Source: Psilocybe azurescens (taxonomy: Eukaryota; Basidiomycota; Agaricomycetes; Agaricales; Agrocybaceae). From it: a DNA stretch of 64,000 bases. This document shows, piece by piece, positions 35,271 to 47,596 of the stretch; position 1 is the stretch's first letter, and the number at the start of each line of letters is the position of its first letter. The stretch lies in the NCBI GenBank assembly GCA_023853785.1, contig JAJIRX010000033.1, positions 124,001 to 188,000 on the forward strand, given 5' to 3'. The translations under genes were made by a program, and so were the position numbers. The notes under the pieces are model-generated. The model worked only from the letters and a program-made list of their open reading frames with translations, did not search any database and was not told the origin of the DNA.

Positions 35271-36521
35271 AACCAATATGAGGCCAAGCTCAGCGGTGAA
35301 GTGTTTGACCTTGGGTGAAGGTAGGGCCTTAGTGAGAGTATCAGCAATTATTTCATCAGTAGGACAATAGATAAGGCGCGAGGGATCCGTTTTTGACGAT
35401 CCAGCCGGATGAAATGGAATTGGATATTGATGTGTTTTGTTTGTGCGTGGTATTGATGTGTTTCATTCATGTGTGGTATTGGTGATCTTTTGTGAGGGCA
35501 ATTGCTGACTGGTTGTTGGAAAATAAGGTGGTGGCATCCAGAGAGGTGTTGAAAAGTTGAGATATAAGAGAACAAAGTCATAATGCTTCTTTTGTGGCAT
35601 ACGTAGCTGCGACATACTTGGTTTCTGTCATGGAAAGCGAAATAATCTTCTGGCATTTAGTAGTCCGCAAAACAGCGCCACCATGTAGTATAAAAGCATA
35701 CCCTGAGATCACATGACAATCTTTGGCCATGTTACCATCCGCATCTGCATACCCAGTGAGCTCCTTCAAAGTGCTGCCATACAAAAGCCACAAGTCATGT
35801 GTGCCCTTCAGATAGCAAAAATTCACTTAACAGCCTTCCAGTGAGCAAGTCCAGGCTTCTTTGAGAAATGCAAGATGGTTTGGACAGCGTAGGTGATGTC
35901 TGGGTGGATACCAAGTGACATGTACATTAGTGAACTGACGGCCTCATGATATGGCACGTTGCACATCTTCGCAAACTCTTTGGTTGTCAATGGGGATTGA
36001 GCAGACATGAGACATGTTGAAGTTTCCATTGGTATCGAAAATGGCTTGAGGTCCTCAAGGCCATAACGGTGGAGAATAGAGTCAATGTATGAACATTGTG
36101 AAAGGAAGATTTTTCAGGCTTCATGGATATGTTGGATTTCTCTGAGATCCGTGATGTCGACATGCTTGGCAATTTCCTTTTTATATGTTCAATCAGTGGC
36201 AGTGCCACAGCCACAGTCATACAGTCATTGACATGTACCAACACAATAACAAGTTTCCTCCCATTTCTCTGATAGAAAATGGCCTGGTTGATGTCGCATC
36301 TTGTGAAACCTAGCTTCCCCATGATTTCAACAAGTTTCTGATACTACCTCTGGCCTGACTGTTTCAACCCATACAGTGTCTTGCGAAGTTTGCAAACAAG
36401 TCCTGGCATATATCCTGGAGGTTGTTTCATGAAAATGACTTTGTCCTCAGTGAGTACGCCATTCAGATATGCACCTTTGATGTTGATTTGATGAATTTCG
36501 AAGTTTTCGACAGCAGCTATA
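35261..36521 (-). pseudogene. copia-type retrotransposon polyprotein, 3' part (reverse transcriptase and RNase H)
   Basis: The reverse transcriptase reads VENFEIHQINIKGAYLNGVL, EDKVIFMKQPPGYMPGLVCK and LRKTLYGLKQSG, all Ty1/copia hallmarks. It continues MGKLGFTRCDINQAIFYQRN and KLVIVLVHVNDC (the YVDD-equivalent region is VHVND). The RNase H part gives CYLKGTHDLWLLYG, LTGYADADGNMAKDCHVISG and TETKYVAATYATKEAL. Several frame breaks interrupt it. The rest of the reverse transcriptase lies at 50399-50445 on the far side of the KDZ element, and the two parts join in frame when that element is removed. Gag, protease and integrase are absent. Confidence 0.88.
36515..36521. repeat. Left 7-bp target site duplication of the KDZ element
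   Basis: AGCTATA immediately before the terminal repeat, exactly repeated at 50399-50405. Confidence 0.88.
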
Positions 36522-36653
36522 CACATAGGGCAGCTACATTGTAGCGAGTGACATGGGCCGTGAGAACGCACACAATGTATACATGTGACACGGGGCCATA
36601 GAATTCTATGGAAACCAAGTACATTTTAGTGTGGTGGGAATTACTTACAAATG
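36522..36653 (+). repeat. Left terminal inverted repeat of the KDZ element
   Basis: 132 bp beginning CACATAGGGCAGCTACATTG and ending GAATTACTTACAAATG. It matches the reverse complement of 50268-50398 with one single-base gap and two substitutions that I can see. It contains a perfect 16-bp palindrome CCATAGAATTCTATGG and a small hairpin GCTACATTGTAGC. Confidence 0.93.
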
Positions 36654-36874
36654 AATGACTCAGAGCCGACTGATACTTTACTTCACCTGTGGCTGTTCAA
36701 ATTGTGAGGTCGGCTACGAAAATATCGGCCACATGCCGACCTAGATGAAATAAATTATTGTATTACTTCAGCTACAGAATTGGGGGGCTTCAGTTACGTA
36801 TGTGGAGGCCAGCGAGTATCTTCTAAGCGTTGAGGCTGCAACTCGGTCCCGACATTTCTCGGCCAGCATTCAGA

Positions 36875-37968
36875 TTAACTATCATCCGATAGTGCCATTA
36901 ACTCTTTATCAAACTTCCCAATTGCATCGATAGTTCGATCATTGAAATTCTTGAAGGCTTTTTGAGCTCCATCACTTGCTCTAAGCTTCTCCCATTCTGC
37001 CATGTAAAGCCGATGGCTAGCGTCTTTGTAGGATATACCGAGGGTTTCACGAAGATAATTGACCTCAGTATGTATTTGTAGTAGCTCACGCTCGGTCAAA
37101 TGCTATTATCCATAAATTAAATAGTGTTCAACATAAATAAAGTCATGCTTACAGGATCGGCAGGGACCAAAACTGTGTCACCGAGAATAACAAAATCCCG
37201 TCCAGTACTGTTTCCTGACTGAGGATTGGGTGAGTTTGGATTCTAAAGCGAGACAATGAAAACGAATGATAAATGGTATGTAGGCAGCACAGAAGGGCGG
37301 CAGATTAAATCGGCCCCGATAACTGCAGCCGCCACACGATACCGAGTCAAATCAGCCTCAAATTATGTAGGTCAATATATAGCTATCGCATCATATTGAT
37401 CTCTACAAGCTTTCAGAGACCTGATATTCAAACATAAAAAGAGCAGGAACAGATATCTGGGAAATCGGGGCCGATATGTTTACACGGCCACCGACTTCGG
37501 AGATAAATCGGGCCCGAGCTGTATGGCAGCGTCAGCGGGGCCGACAATATGTCGGCACCGATGCAATCAGCTAGTCAGCCGTTCACAGCTGGAAGAATAG
37601 TTATGAGTGCAACGAAAGGTATTTACCCCACCAGGTTGAGTCTCCAGCCGTAGATGATCTTGTTGGTGCGCATTAATGAATTCTTTTCTGGTGGCAGAAA
37701 CCAGGAATTCGGGTACGTAAATCTTCTCATTATCGGGCCCGATCAACTGCATGAACCCTGCAGGAATGCTGCCATACTCCCGAGAAGAAACAGCGTCCGG
37801 AGTAGCGATTGGCTCGGCATCAATGTGTAAAGTCGGCTGAATATCTGGTCGGTGCCGATCATTAAATACCGCCGATGTATGATGGTCGATGCGAGATGAC
37901 GGCGTACCTACGGATCTGAACATATCATGAGAGTCTGTCTGAATGTCGTGTACATGGCTTTCTTGCAT
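36875..37968 (-). CDS. KDZ-element companion protein A
   Basis: Three exons are supported. The first, from 37968, gives MQESHVHDIQTDSHDMFRSV then GFMQLIGPDNEKIYVPEFLV and QDHLRLETQPGG. The second, at about 37243-37155, gives SGNSTGRDFVILGDTVLVP. The third gives LTERELLQIHTEVNYLRETL, then GISYKDASHRLYMAEWEKLR and a helical C-terminus ending ELMALSDDS. The HTEVN...GISYKDASHRLYMAEWEKL segment is what I recall from uncharacterised proteins next to KDZ transposases in Agaricomycetes. Function unknown. It is the leftmost gene of the element and points toward the left end. Confidence 0.7.
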
Positions 37969-38181
37969 CGTTGATAGTGATATAATATGTTGGAGGAGAT
38001 CAGAATAGAGATTGCAACTGGATTAGGGAGTTATTTGTCACTGTTTATATCACATGACTGTTGATTTTGCCAGCACCTTACATTCTGGCAGCTTTACCGT
38101 CTGCTACAATCTTCATCTGCCGACTCGCGCCCGAGAAACAATACACACTCAAAAATTTCAACTACATTCGAGTTCATCATT

Positions 38182-40797
38182 ATGTCTAATACTATCCATA
38201 TTCCGTCTGCAACTGACCTCATCAAAGCCCTTCGTGATGTCGATGATAGTATCCGCCGTGGATTGGCCGATGGCAAAGTTCGCGAGTGTAATAAAGGAGA
38301 AGAAACATGAATTGGTGAGAAATCATACGCTGTTACAAGTAAAATTCACTGAAGCGACCACTCAGCGAGCGATATTCGAACTTAATTGTAAAACCGGTCC
38401 TGAAGTGGCGCGATTTGCAGGAAGTCTTCGACCAGCCGATATTTTTCTGGAGCTTTTGAAAGCGTGGAAAGAGGTAAAGCAAGCTGGACGCACTGCCGAA
38501 TTTCTGAGACAGCACATACAAAACATGGAGGCTTTTGACAAGATGGTAACGGGGCCGATGAGCCGCATAGCCACTGCAGTAGCAACGCCGGGCATGATAT
38601 CGCAACCGGCCACACACTCAGTCGTTCAAGACGTGCCTTTGAGAGCTGGTAACACATCAAACAGCGACGCAATGCGTAGAATACCATCAGCCCAGGATCC
38701 CCAACAACCAATGGATGAGCAGATTACCAGACGCGTCCGTCGTCGGCCGTCACGGGTTCGAACTGAATCGCCCCAATACGAAGTGAGCATCGCGCATGAT
38801 GCTCAACGCCCACAAATTGAGGCCACACGCGAACTATATGGATGGCCGAAAGGATTGTTGCCGAAGAAGAGGATGCCACGGACGCCCGAACACCAGCGCG
38901 AAGAGCATCGGGGCCGCGTAGTCGGGACCGATCGGCGCCGTCATCGACAACGCAACTCAAGTTCAGAATACAGCGAGCATCGTGAAGCACCACGCGAAGA
39001 TTCTTCCGAAATAGACGAGCTTGTTGAAATTCAACCAAAGCCGCTACAGGGAAAGCTGAACCCGATACCGTGCGATCGGTGCCGACGAGCAAACGCCGAC
39101 TGCTACGATCGGGTTCAAGGACGTGGAGCATGTTTTCGGTGCAATCGACAAAAGGTGAAATGTAGTCTCGGAATTAGAGCAATCAGCCACCGCAATAGAC
39201 GAAAGTCGTCGACATCGAGGAAGCCGAAATCTCGGGCGCATCATTGAAGTATCGGATGAACCATCGGCTGAGGAGGAAGAGTATGATGAAGAAGACGAAG
39301 ATGTACAGATGGATATTTTGGAAATCCCTGCTACTGCAGTCGTGGCAGAATCATCGAGGTCAGCGCGGACACGGGCAGGGACGTCGGCTCGGCATATTCG
39401 GGAGGTATCGGCACCGTCTGACGAACATTATACGGGCCGCTTTTCAGCTATTGAAAAGGGGAAAAATCGTGGTACGTGTCCTGTTTATCTTTTGATTTTT
39501 CATATTTTACAATAACCAATAGACCTGCCCGAAGCCACCGACAATGAAGAGCTGGCGGCTCGTGTGGACATATTGTCGACAAAGTTGGACTCGGTCACTG
39601 CAGATGCCGCCTCAGCGTTATCAATGGCATACGATTGCAATCTAGCTTGTGTCGAGTTGGAGAAGTCGGCAGCGCACAGACCGAATGCCGGTCTCGGTCA
39701 CCGTGTCACTCAGCTGGAGGGCAAAATGAACGACATTTTGGGGAAATTGGATATGTTTGAAACACAATTTTCAGACATTTCCACTATTCTCCGCAAGTTA
39801 AGTGCAAATGGTATGCTCATTTTGAATCAAGGTGCATCGGGCCGATCCAGTCGGTAGAGGACGACCTCATCGGCAACGATATGGAAGTGGAAAAGGACGC
39901 AGAATTGGTATCTGATGGTCCATATGAAGCAAAGAATGTCGATGCCAATTCCATCACGCAGACGGTGGAATTAAGTGCCGACATCGGGAGCGTAGCAGGC
40001 GGTGAATCGGTACCGACAATAGTGCCGATAGTTGAACTGCGCCGACAAGACGATTCGGATTCCGGCCCCTATGTTCCGATATCACCGCCGATGGTAGAAC
40101 AGCGCGGGGAGGATGATTCCGTTTCCGGCCCCGATCCCTCAAACTTCGATGATACAGCGTTAACGACGCACAGGAAGAACAACGAGAACTTATCTCGTCG
40201 GTTCGTAAAGATTTTCCTTCCGTGCAATTGATTCCGCCAACACCCAATAACTCGCAGGAGCAGGCCACATACAGTGCCCACATTATTGTAGCCGGTACTC
40301 ATCAAGCTGCTTCAACGGTGCCAGGAAACGCCACTTCAGCTGAGTTGGCTTCATATACCACACACACTTCTCCCACTTTGCAAGCACTCGAAAGTCTGCC
40401 AAACTTGGTTGAAACATCAACGCATTTGGGACCGATTACTTTCGGTCCCGATGATGTCAATGTCGGGTCCGAGGTCGGTAATGGCGTTGAATTGTCGGTT
40501 GCCGGGCGGCTCGATATCGGTAGAGTCGGCGATATCGGTAGAGAGTCGGCAGATATCGGTCCCGAACCAACTTTGTCGGCTGCGCCTCCTCTTACTCTTG
40601 TTGCAACGCAGTCTCTTCTTACTCCGCCTCTACTATCACAGAATGATACAAATGACCGTCGCCGTTCACCACGTCTCGCATCACCCCGCCCTTCGCCAAT
40701 GGTGTCCCGTAGTCCGACACCTGGACGACCAGGGAAACGTCCACGTACTGACATTTCGCCTGCTACAGAGAAAAGCAAAAGACCTCGTCAGGGATAG
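38182..40797 (+). CDS. KDZ-element companion protein B with a Gal4-type Zn2Cys6 cluster
   Basis: The start gives MSNTIHIPSATDLIKALRDV. A 52-nt intron (38288-38339) joins to KFTEATTQRAIFELN and ARFAGSLRPADIFLELLKAW. After a disordered Arg-rich part comes, at 39071-39163, CDRCRRANADC then nine residues then CFRCNRQKVKC: C-x2-C-x6-C-x9-C-x2-C-x6-C, the canonical Zn2Cys6 DNA-binding pattern. The frame changes near 39190-39215 and continues as acidic SAEEEEYDEEDEDVQMD. An intron at about 39474-39522 leads to a coiled-coil exon (RVDILSTKLDSVTADAASAL, QLEGKMNDILGKLDMFETQF). Downstream open segments to 40797 are Pro/Ser-rich and end RRRSPRLASPRPSPMVSRSP and RPRTDI. They may be the same gene after a further break near 39857-39880, or a second gene. 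Confidence 0.65.
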
Positions 40798-40918
40798 TTC
40801 CAGATCTCAGTACATATCATTGTTGGGTCAGATGTAGATTTTTTGTAATGCCTTTCACTGCTCTGATGTTCAATAAATTTGATTCTATTTTGTTCGTGAT
40901 AATATAAGGAAGTGCAGT

Positions 40919-43298
40919 TTATCTGTGCCTTGTACTGCGTCTAACTGGTATCCCAGCCGTTAATGTGGCTGATGTTGATCCTACATCGCCGGCCGCTTTC
41001 TTTTGTTTTCCTTTCTTTTTATGTGATGTAATAGGAACAATATGGTAACTTTGTGGTTCTGTGTCGACTTCTATCGGGACCGATGTCGGGGCCGCCTGCG
41101 TAGAGATCGGTGTCGGCATGTGCGTCGGGACCGGTGTAGGGCTCTGCATCCGCACCGATGTAGTGATCTGCGTCGGGCCGATGTGTGGATCTGCGTCGGG
41201 ATCGGTGTAGGGAGCTGCGTCGGGACCGGTGTAGGGATCTGCGTCGGGACCGGTGTAAGGATTGGGATCGGGACCGCTGATGGGATCTCGCGGCACCGGT
41301 GTAGAGACTGGTGTCGGTGTTGCCCTTGGAGTGGGCATAGTTGTACCAAGTAGCCTTGGATCAATATTACTGTTGTTAATGACGTTGGTTGCTCCTCGTG
41401 TGGATAAACTTGAATCCAATAGGTACATAGGTATACCATCTGTGGGACCATTCACTGGGAATTGGTGTTCAACTCCAGATGGAAAAATTGACATTACTTC
41501 TTGCTGAGTGGCATAGACATCCTCTCTGAAGATTAAATTTGGGATGTCTTGCTGGATGCTTTCCATATCTTCATGAATTGCATCCTAATTATTATAAGAT
41601 TGTAAGATAGTGGTTCGGTATCAGCAATAATCGGGACCGATACACTTACAATCTGCCTGACATCATGTCTCGTGCCCGATATCAATGTCGAAGTTGGTTG
41701 ATATTCTTCAATGTTTGGCGTGATGTGCATATTGGTCAGTGCTAAAGTATTTTCCACTTGATCCGACTCAATTTGGCATCGACTTGTTGTTTTATTTCGA
41801 CGTTTATTTCTCGCTTGACGTCGGCCCCGATCGGCATCGGCAACGGTGTCGGGATATTCTGAGGGAGCAGGACCGTCTTTATGTTTAATAGACCAAAACG
41901 AAAAGTGTCTTGTGGTTGATATAATTGCTGTCTTTTGATCAAGTGCCCAAAAAGCATTGTATGCTGTCTTTATGGAGATTCCGGGGTTTGTAAATATCAT
42001 GTTGGGAGGTAAATATTTCGATTCGATAAAGGTCGCCTGAGCGTAGGATATTTGAGTGTATGGAACTTTCTCTGTTTTACCACCAGTGGCAAGGTCTATC
42101 TATAATTCAGGCAAATTGGACTCGAGGCATGCCTGAACTAAACTCACAGTAATGATTATTCACGTACAGACTGAAAGCTTCTTCCCAGTCACTTTTTGTC
42201 CACTCTTTATCTGGCAAAGGGATAGGTATGATTGGGAAACCATTACTAGTTTTTCCCAATGTAAATATTGGCTTCTTTGCTGTTGCTCGGTTAACCGTGA
42301 ATGCTAAGTGAGGGTTTTGCTTGAGATTTTGCAAGCCCGTCATATAATCCAATATGTTTTGTTTCATTCGGTCGACGTCAGCCCGATATGTACTCATGAA
42401 TGAAGGGGCGGGAACACCCATCAAGCTGGCAATTTGTTCGTATCTAACGCATAATCAGCTGTGTTTTTCAATGAGTTGCTGGAATATGCCGATCCAACAA
42501 TTATGTCGGCCCCGAGAAAACTCGGCTGTTATCTGCAATCACGTACCCATCGACTGCGACCTTGCCATCTGCTAATGGGAAGCAAACAAAAACCACACTG
42601 GTCATCCCCATCTCTTTATATTGGTCATTCATTGTTTGATCAATCCGCCTGACATGATATTTTTGGCCAAACTGTGATATAATTGTTAGGTCGGCCTCGG
42701 ACACGGGGCCGTATGACCGACCTTGCTTGTGTGTGCTCGTCATACCCCGCATTGAACACCTTTCTACTTCATCGTCAATGTCCTTATGTTCATTCTCAGT
42801 CATCTTGTCCCAGATATTCTTCATGGCGACTGTCCTGTGGCCAAACCAACCCGAGGTCTCTGCTGAAGCCTCTTCAAGACCCATAATATTTGCGATTTCC
42901 GCCCAAATTTTTGATTGATGATTGTACCAGAGTACATCTGATCTTTTGGGCGAAAGTGGTTGGATTTGCGAGCCATTCCTCATTCAATTCGCCAATTGTT
43001 TGAGCACCAGGTGATGATCTCCTGAATTATCTTCAGATACACGCTCTTCGAAGTTGGCTACATATCACCTTACCTTTGTCCAAAGGCGACTTTCGGTGTC
43101 ATCCTTAGCCCTTTTCCCTCGACTGGCCCAGTAATTGAATATTGCGACCAGTATGTGGTTTGTTAAGATGAATAGACGTTCTTTGACTGTCCTTGCTTTC
43201 ACAAAAGTTTCTTTGAAAGGCAGAATTTGCTGTAGTTCTTCGACACTGAACATCTTCGCTTTCCGTTTCTTGTTTTGTAATACTATGGTTGTGGTCAT
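40919..43298 (-). CDS. KDZ-element companion protein C
   Basis: The start at 43298 gives MTTTIVLQNKKRKAKMFSVE then KARTVKERLFILTNHILVAI. Later exons read SGWFGHRTVAMKNIWDKMTE, EHKDIDDEVERC, DQTMNDQYKEMGMTSVVFVC, DVDRMKQNILDYMTGLQNLK, FPIIPIPLPDKEWTKSDWEE and NNHYCEFSSGMP. The C-terminal exon holds an octapeptide repeat (PYTGPDAD type) and ends with a basic tail IPVRRSTRHR. The D(I/D)DEV...Y..LGM.SVVF layout matches uncharacterised proteins seen beside KDZ transposases. Exon borders in the middle are uncertain and at least one frame change is likely near 42980. It is transcribed divergently from the transposase. Confidence 0.6.
41121..41264 (-). repeat. Six imperfect 24-bp tandem repeats in companion gene C
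   Basis: Units of the type TGCGTCGGGACCGGTGTAGG (plus four bases) repeat from 41121 to 41264 and encode the octapeptide PYTGPDAD on the minus strand. Most units contain a copy of the CGGNNCCG palindrome or a one-base variant, so the array multiplies that motif. Confidence 0.8.
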
Positions 43299-43448
43299 AT
43301 TGTTCAGTGAAAATACCTGTAAAAATGGCACAATGCAAGATAAAGAAATGTGGATGTGATTAGGAATGGACCTGAAACATTCACAGACTGTGAGTTGCGA
43401 CAACATGCCTCATGGAAGCCTCATGTTCATTTAGTGCCCAGCCCCGTG
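43299..43448. promoter_or_regulatory. Shared divergent promoter of companion gene C and the KDZ transposase
   Basis: About 150 bp separate the two start codons, which face away from each other. No TATA box was confidently identified. Confidence 0.4.
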
Positions 43449-46400
43449 ATGACCACATACATCTCGCTGCCTTCAACCATGAACTCTTCCAGTGGACCAG
43501 CTAACAAAAGACAAAGAAAGTCAAAACACTTGGTTCAAGGAAGTGTGGAAGCCTCTCAGGCGGTTACCCACCTCTCCGATGTCTTCAGCGGTCCCAAATC
43601 ACAGCGAAGAGTGTTAGTGCCGCTTGTGACAACTATCGCAGAAGATCCAACGTTGAGTGACCAAACTAATCCAAGAGAACATATGGTTAACCACAATATG
43701 TTAAACGATGATGGAGTGTCAACGGAGCCCTTGAATACGACCCGTCAAAAGAAAAACAAGGTAACCGTTTATTAAATGAAGTACAACATTTTTCAAACAG
43801 TACTATGCAGACGCAGCAAGAATATATGAGAGAATGGGTAGATAGAATAGAAGACTTACTTCAAGCATCACTTGCTCGAGAGACCTGGCCAGCCGACAAG
43901 CAGCACTGCCAATCTTGTCCAGCTGGCTCCTGGGCCATATGGAGATGTATAGATTGCACACTTGCAGAGCCACTTTGTCGCAAATGTATGCGAAATTCGC
44001 ATCGGGTTGCACCTTTCCATCGAATTGAATGCTGGGCACAAACGCACTTCCGCAGAGCCGAGTTATGGGAAGTCGGTTGTTACATTCTTGTCCCACATTG
44101 TGCAGGGATTGCTATATGTGAATCACTACTGTTCCAGATTAAATATTTGGAAACTTTACAAGAATATCCAGACCGGCTAGAACAGGAAAAATTAGATACA
44201 TTGTATGGCCCGGCCGGTTCGGGGCCGACTTTCACTAGTTTGGGGCTGAGATTTACATATACGGGGCCGACAGATACTAGCTCGGGGCCGACAAACGCTC
44301 GCTCGGGGCCGACAGACTCTAGGTCGGGGCCGACGAAAAGTTCGGCATCGGCTAACTACACGGTCCCAAAACAAACGGCATTTGGTGTACAATCTCAAGC
44401 GTATCCAATGGACGTCAACAATGAAGAAATAAAGGATGGATATTCTTTCCATTTCTTGCACCATCGCAACGTAGATGAAGAAGATGATCCTGACAGCTCA
44501 ATTGACAAAGACATGACCGAAGACGATGAAGGTGGTGATCCTGAAGCGGATGTTGAAGGATTCAGTGAATACCTAGTCATTGGCGATTTGACCAACGAGC
44601 TGACTGGTGTCGGGGCCGATCATATGCCTGAATACCGGGCTTACAGCACGGCTGAACCCGGGGCCGATTGTACTCCTGAACACGGGGCCGAGTACATGGT
44701 GAGCATCGGGGCCGACACATTTTCGGCATACACGGCTGATCATATTGACATTCAGAATGAACTTAATACCGATAGTGTCCACCCAAGCTTCCCAGTGGCT
44801 GATGGTTTAAATAATACCTATGTCAGGATTTTACACACCAACGGTATTCATCATATGGCCATGGTAACTTGTCAATGCCGAGGGAGAATTCGGTCCCGAT
44901 GGACCTGGTTGCCTGCCGGCTCCTCCCTGCCAGCTTTAAAAGATACGGACCCTCTTCTCTGTTCAACTCATGGATCATTTTCGTCTTTGTAATTTGGAGC
45001 TGAAGGCGACAGCCTATCAGTTTTATCAACTTATCCGCAGAATGACAACACCAATCGGTCGGACCGAAATTGTCAATGTTTATCATAAGTTTCGGCCGTA
45101 TTTCTCGGCTCTGGAGGTGGCTCAAGAAATTAAGGTGGGCTGGGTATGGCCATAAAGCAGAAGATCCTCGCAACCCACCAGCTGGTTCATTGTCTTTGTA
45201 TTGCCCTACATGCCCTCAGCCTGGTATAAACTTACCCACTGATTGGAAGGATGATCCGAATCGGTTAGTACAATTTACATCTTATAAAATTTTGTTTCTA
45301 ACCTGCTATCAATACAGTACAGTATACAAGCGTATGTTCGCGACAGATGGTAATTTCAAAGCCGACCATGTTCGGCAAAAATATAACAATGATATCTGGC
45401 TGATGGATGGGTCTGGAATGGCACCCAATAAGGATGATTATCTAACTTTTTGGAATCTGCAATAGATCGACTGACGGTATGTGACGTCCGGGCCGATACT
45501 CGGCCGACACAATTTATCTGATGGCTGAGTTTCAGAAAGCACCATGTGAAAATACGTTCAGAGCAATTACAAATGCACTACTGTCAACCAAAGCATGTGA
45601 TCGCACAGGAAAGGTAGCCTTTGCATGCGCTTCGGCATGGCTGCTTCGCGCCGAATTCCTTGGCGGACTTGTTCAAAGGTGAACAACAAAAACATTGATT
45701 ATGCATTACTGCAGGCCATCAAAACCACACATGTAGAGCCCGAACAAGGGCTATTTCTCATCTATGACATCGTCTGTACCTGGATTGTCTATCTCTATGA
45801 CCGAATCGACCACTTGCTCCCTGCCGGTATTATTATTGATCAGGCGATTGATTTATTCCATGTTCATGGCCACAAAGACGTATGTTTCTTTCGTTTTGCC
45901 ACAACTTTTGTCCCCGGTGCTGCAGTAGTTGCTGGTCAAATTCTTGAATCACTATGGTCAAGTCTCAATGTAATCTCGTCTTCAGTCCGGGACAGCAAGT
46001 CTCGCACACAGGGAAGAAGTACTCGACGATCACGCTACAGATTCCAACTACAAAAAATGCTCGGAATTACAGACGTTCTTTGCAACAGATATACCGATGC
46101 AATTATTATGGTGGGGCGGGCCGACTCTTATTTCCTTGAATTTTCAGGGGATATTGCACAGGCGACACTTAATGAATGGGAAGATGAAATTCAGAGTGTT
46201 GAGGCAATGCGATTAGCTGACATCAAAAGAATGGACATTTATGGCGCCCGGCTGCCGACATCGTCGACCGATGATACGGGTGAGGAACACGGCACCGATA
46301 CCGGTCCCGATATCAATTCCGGTACAGCAGCCGAGATGTGGCTTCGATTAGCTTTGCTAATTGAAGAAAAGCAGTAAGTGGAGTCACACTTTTATTTTTG

Positions 46401-47530
46401 CTCACAATGTGATCACTTTCATGTCAGAATTGAAATTCAAGATAAAGTTCGCCGGTTAGGCTCCAGCGCCTCGGGACCAAGACCAACAAATAGTTATGCA
46501 ACTGCGTCAAGCGTTGACTATGATGCTTGCAGAACTTAAAACACGACAACAGCATGCTGGGGTGCACGATATTCAATGTGGGCGGCCAAGTATGCCACTC
46601 AACAGTGAGACCGAATACGACGACATTGAAGAAAATCCCGATATTCCTGGTGGACCGGCCATGCAAGACCGTTCTGTTCCTGAAGATCACAGCCCTCCAA
46701 CTCCAACAATCCTGAGTGTTGAACGCCAAATACTTTCATTACCATCCAATCACAATGTTTCAGCAGGCTACGAAGGATTAGAAATGGAATTGAGAAAACA
46801 GCAAGCACGCAATCATATAACGAGGATTCGGGACATTGTGGCCGATATCTCGTTTCTATATCGACACGTGGTGAAGAGAGGGACTTGAACCAGCATTCGG
46901 TCTAATGGTCAAAAGAAAGTGAAATCTCTGAATCACGATAAAGTATTGCATGCCCGCATATATTCGGCATGTCGGTCCCGCCTTGTCGCACTCGGCTGTG
47001 ATCAAGAATTCCTTTCAATTTTCTGTCTACTTACACGCAATGACCTCAAGGCAAGTACAGCTATATGGAAACCAAACTTAATGGGATCTTCCACCTTGGA
47101 GTTGTCGTGGATTTGGAGAACTGGCCGATGGTATTTGTTCGGGAACATGACCGATGCCGATGCCGATCATCGCATCGGGCCCGACACATTACAGCGATTT
47201 CAACTTGAATGTACGTAACTTATTCTTATTAATTTTCTAGAGTAACTTTCAACCGATTTAACAGTCAATCGAGTCCACTGGCTTCGTGCTCGGGCCCAGA
47301 AAAATAGGTGGCATGAAGAAGTTGTCTTAGTGGTGTATGAAATGCAATGGACTGTTAGATATTTTATTCATCGTCGAGAAGAGTGGGCCCAAGCCGCTCA
47401 AATGGAGGATATCAATTCGGGCCCGAGAGCCTACGCCTATCGGCAAAGTACTATGTGGTATAAATATGCGGTCATAGCCGATCATGCCTTTAAAAATAGC
47501 AACGACTTATATTTATCCCCGTTTATTTAG
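43449..47530 (+). CDS. KDZ transposase with N-terminal CxC2 cysteine cluster; frame broken in several places
   Basis: The N-terminus is a disordered leader (MTTYISLPSTMNSSSGPANK). The CxC2 cysteine cluster follows: CQSCPAGSWAIWRCIDCTLA, PLCRKCMRNSHRVAPFHRIE. A low-complexity acidic stretch contains many GAD and SGPT words from the CGGNNCCG motif. Then come NGIHHMAMVTCQCRG, DHFRLCNLELKATAYQFYQL, CPTCPQPGINLPTDWKDDPN and the catalytic YKRMFATDGNFKADHVRQ (first Asp). RHGCFAPNSLADLFKGEQQ is split by shifts, and LFLIYDIVCTWIVYLYDRI (second Asp region), ILESLWSSLNVISSSVRDS (Glu and Trp), IYSACRSRLVALGCDQEFL, KASTAIWKPNLMGSSTLELS and VVYEMQWTVRYFIHRREEWA complete it. Apparent shifts lie near 44880, 45090, 45635 and 45690. 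KDZ enzymes carry an RNase H-fold DDE domain; assignment is firm, activity doubtful. Confidence 0.85.
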
Positions 47531-47596
47531 TTATGTAATTAGGCACTACTATCAGATAGATTATCTTTGCACACCGCCCCTTGAAAACATTCCATC

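Noticed and set aside
38065..38180. Upstream in-frame start at 38054 for companion gene B
   Set aside because: The ATG at 38182 with the intron 38288-38339 gives a sensible N-terminus; the longer frame reads through untranslated-looking DNA.
46840..46920. Short stretch with GGACTTGAACC resembling a minus-strand tRNA T arm
   Set aside because: It lies in the transposase coding region and has no matching D or anticodon arm.
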